A stretch of 64,000 nucleotides of DNA from Pseudomonadota bacterium (GTDB taxonomy: Bacteria; Pseudomonadota; Gammaproteobacteria; Burkholderiales; JABEVD01): positions 86,849-150,848 of the forward strand of contig JAJZRS010000003.1 of the NCBI GenBank assembly GCA_021802545.1. Direction: 5' to 3'. Numbering within the stretch: position 1 is the stretch's first letter; every line of letters starts with the position of its first letter. The translations under genes were made by a program, and so were the position numbers. Shown here in pieces: positions 51,242 through 61,073 of this stretch. Under the pieces are notes generated by a model. That model was not told the origin of the DNA, searched no databases, and worked only from the letters and a program-made list of their open reading frames with translations.

Positions 51242-53494
51242 ATGCATAAATTTCGTCTCAAGCCGGTCATCGCCTCCCTGCTTTGCCTTGTTTTCGCGCC
51301 CGCACTTGCGGAAGGCGAACCACCCATGCAGAAAGCGTTTTCCCCTTCCGCGAACAGCGAACTGCCCATCTTCATCAGCGCAGACATCCTCCAGGGGCAT
51401 CAGGACAGGGATTTCGAGGCGATCGGCCATGCCAGGCTCAGCAAAGGCGAACAATCGATCGTCGCGGATTGGCTGAGATACCTCAAGGCGAGCGACGAGA
51501 TCGAGGCGAAAGGGCATGTCAGAATCGAGCAAAACGGCAATGTCGTCACAGGTCCCGAGCTGAAGCTTCAGATCAGGAAAAATGTGGGTTTCATGGAGAA
51601 ACCCCAATACAAGTTGAAGGAAGTGGGGGGCAGGGGGTATGCCGACCTGCTGCAATTTGCCGGAAAGGACAAATACACGCTGCACAAGGCGGTCTACACG
51701 ACCTGCCCTGTCGGGAACGACGACTGGCTTCTGAAGGTCAGCGAACTCGATCTCGATCAGGCGACCCAGGTGGGCGTTGCCCACGATGCGAGCATCACCT
51801 TCAAGGGCAAGCCCATCCTGTACATGCCATGGCTCGATTTTCCGACCGGAAACCAGAGGCGATCCGGATTCCTTGCGCCGATATTCGGCAGCACGGCTTC
51901 CAGCGGCGAAGAAGTCATCGTTCCCTACTACTGGAATATCGCGCCCAATATGGACGCCACGATTGCGCCCAGCATCCTGGCCAAGCGCGGCGCCATGCTC
52001 AACTCCGAATTCCGCTATCTTGAGCCGGGCTATACGGGGGAAGCGCACTTCAACATCCTGCCCAACGACAGCATCACGAAGAAGACCCGCGATGAAATGC
52101 GCCTGCTGCATAAACAGGATTTCGGGGACGGATGGTCGGGGGAGCTGAACCTGCAGCGCGTGTCCGACAGCTACTATTATCTGGATCTCTCTCCGCTCGT
52201 GACCATGACTTCCCAGACCGTTCTGCCCAGGGAAGGGCACCTGACCTACAGCGGCGGATGGTGGAATTTCACTTCACGGGTGCAGAATTACCAGACCCTG
52301 TCCAACCCGTACATCCCTGTCGTTGCGCCCTACGCTTCCCTGCCGCAATTGCTCCTGAATGCGTCAAAGGACGAGATCGCAGGCATGGACGTGGCATTGA
52401 ACGGGGAATACGACGATTTCAGCCATCCGGTATTCGTCAACGGCAAAAGGCTGGTGCTGAATCCGTCGGTCAGCTACCCGATGCGCAATTCGGCATCCTT
52501 TTTCATTCCGAAAGTGGGCTTGCACAGCGCGAGCTATACGCTCGGGACGAACAATACGCAGCGTCTTCCCAATTCGTCGATCGACATCCCTTATGCGAGC
52601 GTCGATACGGGACTCTATTTCGAGCGCGACAATCCCATGGGCAGGCAGGGGCTGACCCAGACGCTGGAGCCCAGGATCTATTACGTCTATGTGCCTTACA
52701 GGGATCAGAACAATCTGCCCAATTTCGATTCCGCTCCAATGGATTTCACCTATGCGCAGATGTTCACCGAAAACCAGTTCAGCGGAAACGACAGGTTCAG
52801 CGATGCGAACCAGATGACTTTTGCGCTGACCTCACGCTTCATCGACCAAATAACGGGAGACGAGCGCCTGAGAGCGACCATCGCGCAGCGCGTCTATCTC
52901 CAGTCGCCCAGGCTGATTCCGGTGACGACCTCGACATCCGACGTGATCGCAGCCGTTGGCGGGGCCGTCACAAAGCATCTGAGCTTCGACAGCTACTTCC
53001 AGTACGATCCGCGCAACTGGAAAACCCAGTTCGCAAGCATGTATGCGCACTATGCGCCTGAAACCGGAAAGCTGATCAATCTGGGCTATCTCTTCAACCG
53101 CACGATCCTGCCGCTTTCTTCCTATGCCTACGGAAACCCCACCGCCACTGCGTTGACGAACGTGCTTCCAGCAGCTGTCGTGGCCCAGGGATATGCGCTC
53201 AACCAGGTCGACCTTTCCGGGCAGTGGCCGCTGGCGCAGCGCTGGAACGGCGTGGGAAGATGGAATTATTCTCTTGCCAACCGGCAGCTTCTCGAAGGGA
53301 CGGCGGGGGTCGAATACGATGCGGATTGCTGGGCATTGCGCATCGTCATGAAGCGATTCGCGATTGCCTACCAGCAGACCGCAACGGCTTTTTTCGTCCA
53401 GCTTGAACTCGACGGCATGGCGAGGATAGGCTCCGACCCGTTGCAGGCCCTGAGGATGAGCATTCCCGGGTATGCCAAGACGAACTCAAACTGA
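51242..53494 (+). CDS. lptD: LPS-assembly protein LptD
   Basis: Signal peptide, OstA-like domain (ISADILQGHQDRDFEAIGHARLSKGEQSIVADWLRYLKASDEIEAKGHVRIEQNG), long beta-barrel (SGFLAPIFGSTASSGEEVIVPYYWNIAPNMDATIAP). Confidence 0.96.
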   Translation: MHKFRLKPVIASLLCLVFAPALAEGEPPMQKAFSPSANSELPIFISADILQGHQDRDFEAIGHARLSKGEQSIVADWLRYLKASDEIEAKGHVRIEQNGNVVTGPELKLQIRKNVGFMEKPQYKLKEVGGRGYADLLQFAGKDKYTLHKAVYTTCPVGNDDWLLKVSELDLDQATQVGVAHDASITFKGKPILYMPWLDFPTGNQRRSGFLAPIFGSTASSGEEVIVPYYWNIAPNMDATIAPSILAKRGAMLNSEFRYLEPGYTGEAHFNILPNDSITKKTRDEMRLLHKQDFGDGWSGELNLQRVSDSYYYLDLSPLVTMTSQTVLPREGHLTYSGGWWNFTSRVQNYQTLSNPYIPVVAPYASLPQLLLNASKDEIAGMDVALNGEYDDFSHPVFVNGKRLVLNPSVSYPMRNSASFFIPKVGLHSASYTLGTNNTQRLPNSSIDIPYASVDTGLYFERDNPMGRQGLTQTLEPRIYYVYVPYRDQNNLPNFDSAPMDFTYAQMFTENQFSGNDRFSDANQMTFALTSRFIDQITGDERLRATIAQRVYLQSPRLIPVTTSTSDVIAAVGGAVTKHLSFDSYFQYDPRNWKTQFASMYAHYAPETGKLINLGYLFNRTILPLSSYAYGNPTATALTNVLPAAVVAQGYALNQVDLSGQWPLAQRWNGVGRWNYSLANRQLLEGTAGVEYDADCWALRIVMKRFAIAYQQTATAFFVQLELDGMARIGSDPLQALRMSIPGYAKTNSN

Positions 53495-54190
53495 TTTCAC
53501 GGCGCGCGCCACTACCCATGCGCTGACGTCCGTCGCGCCATTCTCGATCAGCGTTTTCGCCAGCTCGTTCAGGGTCGATCCCGTGGTCATGACGTCGTCG
53601 ACGACGGCGACATGCCCGCGTATGCCCGATTCGCAGGCGAACGCCCCCCTGACATTCTTCTCCCGCGCCTGCCAGGGAAGCGACGTCTGGGATGACGTGT
53701 CCCTGGTTTTGGCGCAATGGAGCATCTCAATCGAGGTTTTCCTGGAGACGATTCTTGCGATTTCCTGCGCCTGGTTGAACCCTCTTTCCCGGAGCCGCGA
53801 AGGATGCATGGGGACGGGCAGGAGGTAGTCGGGTCTCGGATAATGCCTCGCCGCCTCCGCCAGCATTTTCGCGAAGAATGGCGCCAGGGCCAGGTTTTCA
53901 TGATATTTGAGAGAGCGGATCAGCGCGTCGACTGGGAAATCGTAGCTGAAGATCGCGAGCGTTCTCGAGAAAGCGGGCGGCTTTGCCAGGCAGGAGCCGC
54001 AGATGGGGCCTGCGCTCGGGTTCGCGCATATCCTGCACCTTGCTTCTGGAAGATAGGGAAGGTGATTGATGCAATCCTGACAGAGGTCGCCGGCATCGGA
54101 CGATGCGCCGCAAAGCAGGCAGGTCGACCCGAAAATGCCTTGCCCAAAAAACAAGCAATTGTCCAAAAATGTCTTGAGCAAATTTGACAA
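53486..54190 (-). CDS. comF: ComF family phosphoribosyltransferase-like protein
   Basis: CLLCG...CQDC...CRIC...CGSCL zinc-type cysteines; VVDDVMTTGSTLNELAKTL. Confidence 0.9.
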   Translation of the reverse strand: MSNLLKTFLDNCLFFGQGIFGSTCLLCGASSDAGDLCQDCINHLPYLPEARCRICANPSAGPICGSCLAKPPAFSRTLAIFSYDFPVDALIRSLKYHENLALAPFFAKMLAEAARHYPRPDYLLPVPMHPSRLRERGFNQAQEIARIVSRKTSIEMLHCAKTRDTSSQTSLPWQAREKNVRGAFACESGIRGHVAVVDDVMTTGSTLNELAKTLIENGATDVSAWVVARAVKSV

Positions 54191-54245
54191 GCCGACACCC
54201 TATCGCCGATGATGCTTGGATATTAGGACATGGGCAGGAAACAGC

Positions 54246-55190
54246 ATGACGTCTCGTTTGGAAAAGTGGCAGGTGGATCAAGTCGCAAGTCTTTTCGATC
54301 TTCCCTTCAGCGATCTTCTTTACCGCGCCCAGTGCGTCCACCGGGAGAATTTCGATCCGAACAAAATCCAGCTCTCGACCCTGGTTTCGATCAAGACGGG
54401 CGGGTGCTCCGAGGACTGCGGCTATTGCTCCCAGTCTGCCCGGCACGACACCGCGGTCGAAAACCAGCCCATGCTTTCCATCGAAGAAGTGCTGACCGCA
54501 GCGAAAGCAGCCAAGGAAAACGGCGCGTCCCGCTTCTGCATGGGGGCCGCATGGCGTAGCCCCAAGCAGCGCGATCTCGATGCGGTGAAGGAGATGGTGA
54601 GCGCGGTGAGGTCGCTTGGGCTCGAGACATGCGCGACGCTCGGGATGCTGAAAGAAGGCCAGGCCGAGCAGCTGAAGGAAGCAGGGCTCGATTATTACAA
54701 TCACAACATCGACACATCCCGCGACCGTTACGGGGAAATCGTTTCGACCCGTGGCTACGAGGACAGGGTCGAAACGCTAGAGAAGGTGAGGAATGCAGGG
54801 CTCAACGTCTGCTGCGGGGCGATCATCGGCATGGGGGAATCCAGGCAGAGCCGGGCGGAGATGATCACGGAACTCGCCAACCAGTTTCCCCAGCCGGAAA
54901 GCGTGCCGATCAACAGCCTGGTGCAGGTCGAGGGCACGCCGCTTTACGGTACCGAGCAGCTCGATCCGCTCGAATTCGTGAGAACCATCGCCGCAGCCAG
55001 AATCACCATGCCGAAAAGCTATGTGCGCCTTTCCGCAGGGCGCGGAGAGATGAATGACTCGACCCAGGCGCTTTGCTATCTGGCCGGCGCAAATTCCATC
55101 TTCTACGGCGACAGGCTGCTCACCACGGGAAACCCGGAAGCCGACAAGGACAGGACGCTTTTCGCCAAGCTCGGCATGCAAACGATGTGA
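54246..55190 (+). CDS. bioB: Biotin synthase
   Basis: [24 protein letters not shown] radical SAM motif. Confidence 0.97.
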   Translation: MTSRLEKWQVDQVASLFDLPFSDLLYRAQCVHRENFDPNKIQLSTLVSIKTGGCSEDCGYCSQSARHDTAVENQPMLSIEEVLTAAKAAKENGASRFCMGAAWRSPKQRDLDAVKEMVSAVRSLGLETCATLGMLKEGQAEQLKEAGLDYYNHNIDTSRDRYGEIVSTRGYEDRVETLEKVRNAGLNVCCGAIIGMGESRQSRAEMITELANQFPQPESVPINSLVQVEGTPLYGTEQLDPLEFVRTIAAARITMPKSYVRLSAGRGEMNDSTQALCYLAGANSIFYGDRLLTTGNPEADKDRTLFAKLGMQTM

Positions 55191-55192
55191 CC

Positions 55193-56326
55193 ATGTTCAA
55201 GGAGGAACTTGCCCGGCTCGAGCGCGAGGGGCTGAGGCGCAAAAGACGCACCCTGGAAGGCCCCCAGGGAAGCCTTGTGCAGGTCGATGGGACAAGTTAC
55301 GTCAGCTTTTGCAGCAACGATTACCTGGGACTTGCCAACCATCCCGACCTGATCGAGGCCGTCTGCCTCGGTGCGAAGCAATTCGGGGTGGGGGCGGGCG
55401 CATCCCATCTTCTTCTCGGACACAGCGCCCTGCACGAGCAGGCCGAAAAAGCGCTGGCGGAATTCGTGCGGCAGCCCGCCGCGCTGCTTTTTTCGACGGG
55501 CTACATGGCCAATATCGGTGTGCTAGCCATGCTGGCGGGAAGAAATGACGCCGTATTCTGCGACAAGCTCAACCACGCTTCGCTCAACGAGGCCGCCATC
55601 CTTTCCAGGGCCAGGTTCCATCGGTATCCCCACCTGGACATGGACGCGCTGGAAGTGCTTCTTTCAAGGTCCGTGCAGGGCCGAAAGGTCGTCGTGACAG
55701 ATGCCGTGTTCAGCATGGACGGCGACATTGCGCCCGTTCCGAAATTGCTGGAACTCTGCGAAAAATACGACGCCATCTTGCTCCTGGACGACGCGCACGG
55801 GTTCGGCGTGCTTGGGGACGGGCGCGGCATCCTGGCCCATTTCGGGATACGGTCTCACAGGATCGTCTACATGGGCACGCTGGGCAAGGCGGCTGGCGCA
55901 TCGGGTGCTTTCGTCGCTGGAGATGAAGACCTGATCGACATGCTCGTGCAGAAATCGAAAAGCTATGTCTATACGACCGCGCAGCCGCCCATGCTTGCCA
56001 AGGCCATACTTGCGAGCCTGAACCTCATCGAGGCAGAAGCATGGAGAAGGAAGCATCTTGCCGAACTCGCCGACCACCTCAAGTCCGGGATCGGGGATGC
56101 GCTCATGCCTTCGAATACGCCGATCCAGCCGCTTGTCGTCGGGGCAAGCGAGGCCGCCTTGAAGCTCAGCGCGAAGCTGATGGAATCCGGCATGATCGTG
56201 CCCGCCATACGCCCGCCGACCGTGCCGAAAGGCAGTTCAAGACTCAGGATTTCCCTTTCGGCATCGCATACCTTCGAACAACTGGACCGTCTGATCAAGG
56301 CGCTGAAAGATGCGGCTCCATATTGA
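55193..56326 (+). CDS. bioF: 8-amino-7-oxononanoate synthase
   Basis: SFCSNDYLGLANHPDLIEA; LLLDDAHGFGVLGDGRG. Confidence 0.96.
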   Translation: MFKEELARLEREGLRRKRRTLEGPQGSLVQVDGTSYVSFCSNDYLGLANHPDLIEAVCLGAKQFGVGAGASHLLLGHSALHEQAEKALAEFVRQPAALLFSTGYMANIGVLAMLAGRNDAVFCDKLNHASLNEAAILSRARFHRYPHLDMDALEVLLSRSVQGRKVVVTDAVFSMDGDIAPVPKLLELCEKYDAILLLDDAHGFGVLGDGRGILAHFGIRSHRIVYMGTLGKAAGASGAFVAGDEDLIDMLVQKSKSYVYTTAQPPMLAKAILASLNLIEAEAWRRKHLAELADHLKSGIGDALMPSNTPIQPLVVGASEAALKLSAKLMESGMIVPAIRPPTVPKGSSRLRISLSASHTFEQLDRLIKALKDAAPY

Positions 56327-57056
56327 AAGCATGGGGGAGGGCAGGGATCTCGTCCTGCTGCATGGCTGGGGAATGAGCGGCAAATGCTGGGAAAGCGTCG
56401 CGGGCCGCCTGGCAGAAAGATGCCGCGTGCATCTCGTCGATCTGCCCGGGCACGGGGCCAGCGGATATTCCGGGGACGACTGGGTCGATAGCCTTGCGCA
56501 GGCCTTTCCCGTTGATGTGCACGTCTGCGGCTGGTCGCTGGGCGGACAGATCGCCATCGAATGGGCTGCGCGCCATCGGGAAAGCGTAAAAAGCCTGACG
56601 CTGGTTTCTTCGACGCCCTGCTTCGTCTCGAAGGAAAACTGGGATCACGGGATGCCTTTCGAGGCCTTCGAGCAATTCGCTTTGGCGTTCGATGCGGACT
56701 TCGCTGCGACAATGAAGCGCTTTCTTTATCTCCAGGCGCAGAAAGATGCGGAAGAGCGCCGCCTGTACAGGGCGCTGCTCGGCTACTTCGTCGAAGGTGA
56801 AAGGGATGCATTGCACGCCGGACTCGACATGCTGCGCAACCTTGATCTCAGGGAGGAGGCGGAACAGCTTTCCCTGCCCATCCTGATCATGCACGGAGAA
56901 AGCGACATGCTGATTCCCATCAGCGCAGGGAGGTGGCTTGCCGGCAACATGAAGGGCGCGAAGCTCGAATCGATGCCGAACTGTTCACATGCCCCTTTCC
57001 TTTCAAATCCCGGCCGTTTCGTTTCAATACTTATGGAATTTCTGGATGAATCCTGA
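56310..57056 (+). CDS. bioH: Pimeloyl-ACP methyl ester carboxylesterase
   Basis: LLHGWGMSGKCWESVAGRL; CGWSLGGQIAIEWA nucleophile elbow. Confidence 0.94.
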   Translation: MRLHIESMGEGRDLVLLHGWGMSGKCWESVAGRLAERCRVHLVDLPGHGASGYSGDDWVDSLAQAFPVDVHVCGWSLGGQIAIEWAARHRESVKSLTLVSSTPCFVSKENWDHGMPFEAFEQFALAFDADFAATMKRFLYLQAQKDAEERRLYRALLGYFVEGERDALHAGLDMLRNLDLREEAEQLSLPILIMHGESDMLIPISAGRWLAGNMKGAKLESMPNCSHAPFLSNPGRFVSILMEFLDES

Positions 57057-57912
57057 TTACGCCACAGACAAGCGCATCGTCAGGCGCTCCTTCGACCGTG
57101 CGGCGGACACTTACGACGGTTCGGCCGTGTTGCAGCAGGAAGTGGGTGAGCGCATGCTTTCCCGCCTGGACTACGTCAAGATCGAGCCTTCGAGGATACT
57201 CGATGCCGGCTCTGGCACGGGGCGTGGCGCGCGCGATCTGCAAAAGCGCTATCCTGACGCAGGCCTGCTCGAGCTGGATCTTTCCCTGGCCATGCTGAAG
57301 AAAGCCAGGCCGGAATTGCCCTGGTGGAAGAAGCCTTTTTCCAGGGGATCGCTCCAGGTCTGCGGTGACATCGAGCGCCTCCCCCTGGGATCGTCCAGCA
57401 TGGACATGGTGTGGTCGAATCTTGCGCTGCAATGGTGCAACGACCTCGACCGGGCCTTCTCGGAAATGGGGCGCGTCCTGAAGCCAAAGGGGATTTTGAT
57501 GTTCAGCACCTTCGGTCCTGACACTTTGAAAGAGCTGCGCCAGGCCTTTCCCGACAGGCTCGCCCACGTCAACCGTTTCAGCGACATGCACGACATCGGG
57601 GACGCCCTGCTGCATGCCGGTTTTTCCGCTCCGGTCATGGATATGGAATGCTTCACCCTGACCTACAACGACGTTGCGGCCGTTTTGAAGGACCTCAAGG
57701 CGATCGGCGCGCACAATGCCATGCTGGGCAGGCCAAAAGGGCTTTTCGGCAAATCGGCCTGGAAGGCGATGGTCGAGAATTACGAGTCTTTCAGGCGCGA
57801 GGGGTTTCTTCCCGCGACCTTCGAGGTGGTTTACGGCCACGCATGGAAGCCCGAGCCGAGAAATCTTCCTGACGGATCGAGCATCGTCCGTTTCGCCGAG
57901 CGGCCGAAATGA
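57046..57912 (+). CDS. bioC: Malonyl-ACP O-methyltransferase
   Basis: DKRIVRRSFDRAADTYDGSAVLQQEVGERML; ILDAGSGTGRG. Confidence 0.95.
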   Translation: MNPDYATDKRIVRRSFDRAADTYDGSAVLQQEVGERMLSRLDYVKIEPSRILDAGSGTGRGARDLQKRYPDAGLLELDLSLAMLKKARPELPWWKKPFSRGSLQVCGDIERLPLGSSSMDMVWSNLALQWCNDLDRAFSEMGRVLKPKGILMFSTFGPDTLKELRQAFPDRLAHVNRFSDMHDIGDALLHAGFSAPVMDMECFTLTYNDVAAVLKDLKAIGAHNAMLGRPKGLFGKSAWKAMVENYESFRREGFLPATFEVVYGHAWKPEPRNLPDGSSIVRFAERPK

Positions 57913-58547
57913 AGCTTGGCTATTTCGTCACGGGAACGGACACGGAGATAGGCAAGACGGCGGTGAGCTGCGCCCTGCTCCGCTCGTTTTCGATGCGGGG
58001 CTTGAAATCGGCGGGAATGAAGCCGATCAGCTCGGGGAGTGACGATGCAGAAAGACTCTCTGCAGCGGCATCCGTCGAACTGCCCTGCGAACTTCTCAAT
58101 TCTTTCAGCTTCAAGACGCCTGTCGCGCCGCATATCGCCGCATTCAACGAAGGTGCGAAAATCGATATAGATAAAATCGTCCATGCTTATGAATCGATCG
58201 AAGCGGACGTCGTCATCGTGGAGGGAGTGGGCGGATTCCTGGTCCCGCTGAACGAGAGCCAGGATGTCTCAGACTTGGCAAAATCCCTGAAGCTGCCGAT
58301 CATTCTTGTCGTTGGCATGAAGCTGGGGGCGATCAACCATGCGCGCCTGACCTTCGAGGCCATCAAGTCCAGGGGGATCGATTGCGCTGGATGGGTGGCG
58401 AACAGGATCGATCCCGGCATGAAAGCTTTCGATGAAGTCCTTGCATCGATCAGGCGGCACATCGATGCGCCACTCATCGATGTCACGCCTTTCGATCCGG
58501 AAGGAAATTTCCGGATCGACGTCTCGAGCCTCGTCAATCCTCGATGA
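57909..58547 (+). CDS. bioD: Dethiobiotin synthetase
   Basis: YFVTGTDTEIGKTAVSCALL; VEGVGGFLVPL. Confidence 0.96.
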   Translation: MKLGYFVTGTDTEIGKTAVSCALLRSFSMRGLKSAGMKPISSGSDDAERLSAAASVELPCELLNSFSFKTPVAPHIAAFNEGAKIDIDKIVHAYESIEADVVIVEGVGGFLVPLNESQDVSDLAKSLKLPIILVVGMKLGAINHARLTFEAIKSRGIDCAGWVANRIDPGMKAFDEVLASIRRHIDAPLIDVTPFDPEGNFRIDVSSLVNPR

Positions 58548-58950
58548 TTTCGAAGTCGTGCGTGATGGCCGCTGTCTTGCCGAGCATGATCGAGGCTGAA
58601 CAGTATTTCTCCGCAGAGAGGGAAATGGCGCGTTCGACCTGGGCCGGCTTGAGGCTTTTCCCCTTGACCACGAAGTGGAAGTGGATCTTTGTGAACACCT
58701 TGGGATCTTCCGACGCCCTTTCGGCTTCGATTTCGACGCTGCAGTCCGTCATGTCCTGGCGGCTCTTCTTCAGGATGGCCACCACGTCGTAGGCCGTGCA
58801 TCCGCCTGCACCGAGCAGCAGCATTTCCATCGGGCGCGGCCCGAGGTTGCGCCCCCCACCTTCAGGCGGGCCGTCCATCAGCACGGCATGACCGCTTCCG
58901 GATTCCCCCAGGAAACTGACGTTTTCGATCCACTTGACGCGCGCTTTCAT
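58534..58950 (-). CDS. OsmC family protein
   Basis: GGRNLGPRPMEMLLLGAGGCTAYDVVAILKKSRQ; SAEKYCSASIMLGKTA. Confidence 0.92.
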   Translation of the reverse strand: MKARVKWIENVSFLGESGSGHAVLMDGPPEGGGRNLGPRPMEMLLLGAGGCTAYDVVAILKKSRQDMTDCSVEIEAERASEDPKVFTKIHFHFVVKGKSLKPAQVERAISLSAEKYCSASIMLGKTAAITHDFEIIED

Positions 58951-59079
58951 GTTTTTCTCCTAAAGATTCGATTTTAACTCAAACCAGCCGATGCCGATGA
59001 GTTCGTGCATGACCAATTCGCTCATCTGAAGCGTGTCGGCCGAAGGCAGGAAGGCAAGGATGCCTTTTTCGTATTTAGA

Positions 59080-59109
59080 TTGACATGGGGGGCAAATCTA
59101 GCATAGAAT
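59080..59109 (+). promoter_or_regulatory. Sigma70-type promoter upstream of rplM
   Basis: TTGACA (59080-59085), 18-nt spacer, TAGAAT (59104-59109). Confidence 0.7.
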
Positions 59110-59148
59110 TCGCAACTTTCCCTAATTCAAGTGTCTAGGACCGGCTTC

Positions 59149-59586
59149 ATGAAAACGTTTTCTGCTAAGCCCCAAGAAGTAAAGCACGACTGGATCGTGG
59201 TCGACGCGACCGACAAGGTGCTTGGGCGCCTCGCTTCCCAGATCGCTCACCGCCTGCGCGGGAAGCACAAGGCCATCTATACGCCCCATGTTGATACCGG
59301 CGATTTCGTCGTTGTCATCAATGCGGACAAGCTGCGCGTGACGGGCAACAAGCCCGAGGCCAAGATCTATTACAGGCACACCGGCTATCCCGGCGGCATT
59401 TACGCGACGAGCTTCTCGAAGATGCATGCGCGTTTCCCGGCAAGGGTGCTGCAGAAGGCTGTGAAGGGCATGCTGCCCAAGGGTCCGCTGGGCTATGCGA
59501 TGCTCAGGAAGCTCAAGGTCTACGCCGGCCCCAATCACCCCCATTCGGCGCAGCAGCCGCAACCTCTGGATATCGTGAAGGCATAA
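59149..59586 (+). CDS. rplM: 50S ribosomal protein L13
   Basis: [41 protein letters not shown]. Confidence 0.98.
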   Translation: MKTFSAKPQEVKHDWIVVDATDKVLGRLASQIAHRLRGKHKAIYTPHVDTGDFVVVINADKLRVTGNKPEAKIYYRHTGYPGGIYATSFSKMHARFPARVLQKAVKGMLPKGPLGYAMLRKLKVYAGPNHPHSAQQPQPLDIVKA

Positions 59587-59587
59587 C

Positions 59588-59980
59588 ATGGGCGCAAACT
59601 ACAATTACGGTACTGGAAGGCGCAAGAGCGCGGTAGCCAGGGTTTTCCTGAAGCCCGGCAAGGGCAACATCGTTGTCAACGGCAAGCCCGTGGACGAGTT
59701 CTTCTCCCGCGAAACCGGCCGCATGGTGGTTCGCCAGCCGCTGGTGCTGACCGACAAGCTGGAAAGCTTCGACATCCTGGTCAACGTGATGGGCGGCGGC
59801 GAATCGGGCCAAGCCGGCGCGGTCAGGCACGGCATCACCCGCGCCCTGATCGACTACGACGCAGGTCTCAAGAGCGAACTGAAGAAAGCCGGGCTCGTGA
59901 CCCGAGATGCGCGAGAAGTGGAAAGAAAGAAAGTGGGCTTGCACAAGGCGCGCAAGCGCAAGCAGTTCTCGAAGCGTTAA
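59588..59980 (+). CDS. rpsI: 30S ribosomal protein S9
   Basis: [27 protein letters not shown] ... [14 protein letters not shown]. Confidence 0.98.
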   Translation: MGANYNYGTGRRKSAVARVFLKPGKGNIVVNGKPVDEFFSRETGRMVVRQPLVLTDKLESFDILVNVMGGGESGQAGAVRHGITRALIDYDAGLKSELKKAGLVTRDAREVERKKVGLHKARKRKQFSKR

Positions 59981-59989
59981 GCTTCTCCG

Positions 59990-60016
59990 AAAAAGCCGCC
60001 TTTGGCGGCTTTTTTG
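59990..60016 (+). terminator. Rho-independent terminator after rpsI
   Basis: aaaaaGCCGCC-TTT-GGCGGCtttttt. Confidence 0.85.
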
Positions 60017-60044
60017 TTTTATAGTGGGCAAAATGGAGGTGACC

Positions 60045-61073
60045 ATGATCAGGGCTGGCATCGTAGGTGGAACTGGATATACCGGCGTGGAACTGCTGCG
60101 GCTTCTTGCCAAGCACGAGGGCGTCGAACTCAAGGCAATCACGTCTCGCGGGGATGCCGGTACGCGCGTGAGCGACATGTTCCCCAGCTTGAGGGGAAGG
60201 GTCGACATGGAATTCGTGTCTCCTTCTGCGGAGGCGCTTGCGAACTGCGACGTCGTTTTCTTCGCCACACCGAACGGCATTGCCATGAAGGAGGCGAGGG
60301 CGCTTCTGGATGCCGGGATCAGGGTGATCGACCTTGCGGCCGACTTCAGGATCAGGGACGTTGCGGTCTGGGAGAAATGGTATGGCATGCAGCATGCCTC
60401 CCCGGAGCTCCTTGACGACGCAGTCTACGGTTTGCCCGAAGTCAACCGCGATAGAATTGCGAAGGCGAAGCTCGTGGCCAATCCGGGCTGCTATCCGACG
60501 GCCGTCCAGCTCGGATTCCTCCCGCTTGTCGAGGCGGGGCTGATCGATGTCGATCACTTGATTGCCGACGCGAAGTCGGGGGTGAGCGGCGCAGGAAAGA
60601 AGGCCGAAATCGGCTTCCTCTTTTCCGAGTCTTCGGACAATTTCAAGGCTTACGGCGTTGCCGGCCACAGGCATCTTCCAGAAATAAGGCAGGGGCTTTC
60701 CATTGCAGCGAAAAGGGAAGTGGGACTCACTTTCGTTCCCCATCTGACCCCCTTGATCCGCGGCATCCATGCAACGCTCTATGCGAGATTGACCAAGGAC
60801 GCGGATCTGCAGCAGCTTTTCGAGATCCGCTACAGGGAAGAGCCTTTCGTCGACGTCATGCCGTCGGGCAGCCATCCCGAGACGAGGAGCGTGCGCGGGG
60901 CCAACGTCTGCCGCATCGCGGTGCACAAGCCTCAGGGCTCGGACACGGTGGTCGTGCTTTCAGTGATCGACAATCTGGTGAAGGGCGCTGCCGGACAGGC
61001 CGTGCAGAACATGAACATCATGTTCGGCCTGCCCGAGGCGTCGGGGATCGATATCGTTCCTATCCTGCCCTGA
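60045..61073 (+). CDS. argC: N-acetyl-gamma-glutamyl-phosphate reductase
   Basis: [57 protein letters not shown]. Confidence 0.96.
   Translation: MIRAGIVGGTGYTGVELLRLLAKHEGVELKAITSRGDAGTRVSDMFPSLRGRVDMEFVSPSAEALANCDVVFFATPNGIAMKEARALLDAGIRVIDLAADFRIRDVAVWEKWYGMQHASPELLDDAVYGLPEVNRDRIAKAKLVANPGCYPTAVQLGFLPLVEAGLIDVDHLIADAKSGVSGAGKKAEIGFLFSESSDNFKAYGVAGHRHLPEIRQGLSIAAKREVGLTFVPHLTPLIRGIHATLYARLTKDADLQQLFEIRYREEPFVDVMPSGSHPETRSVRGANVCRIAVHKPQGSDTVVVLSVIDNLVKGAAGQAVQNMNIMFGLPEASGIDIVPILP

Noticed and set aside
50339-53494. 1051-aa form of LptD
   Set aside because: The N-terminal 301 residues are antisense to amgK. The true start is MHKFRLKPVIASLLCLVFAPALAEG at 51242, with a signal peptide.
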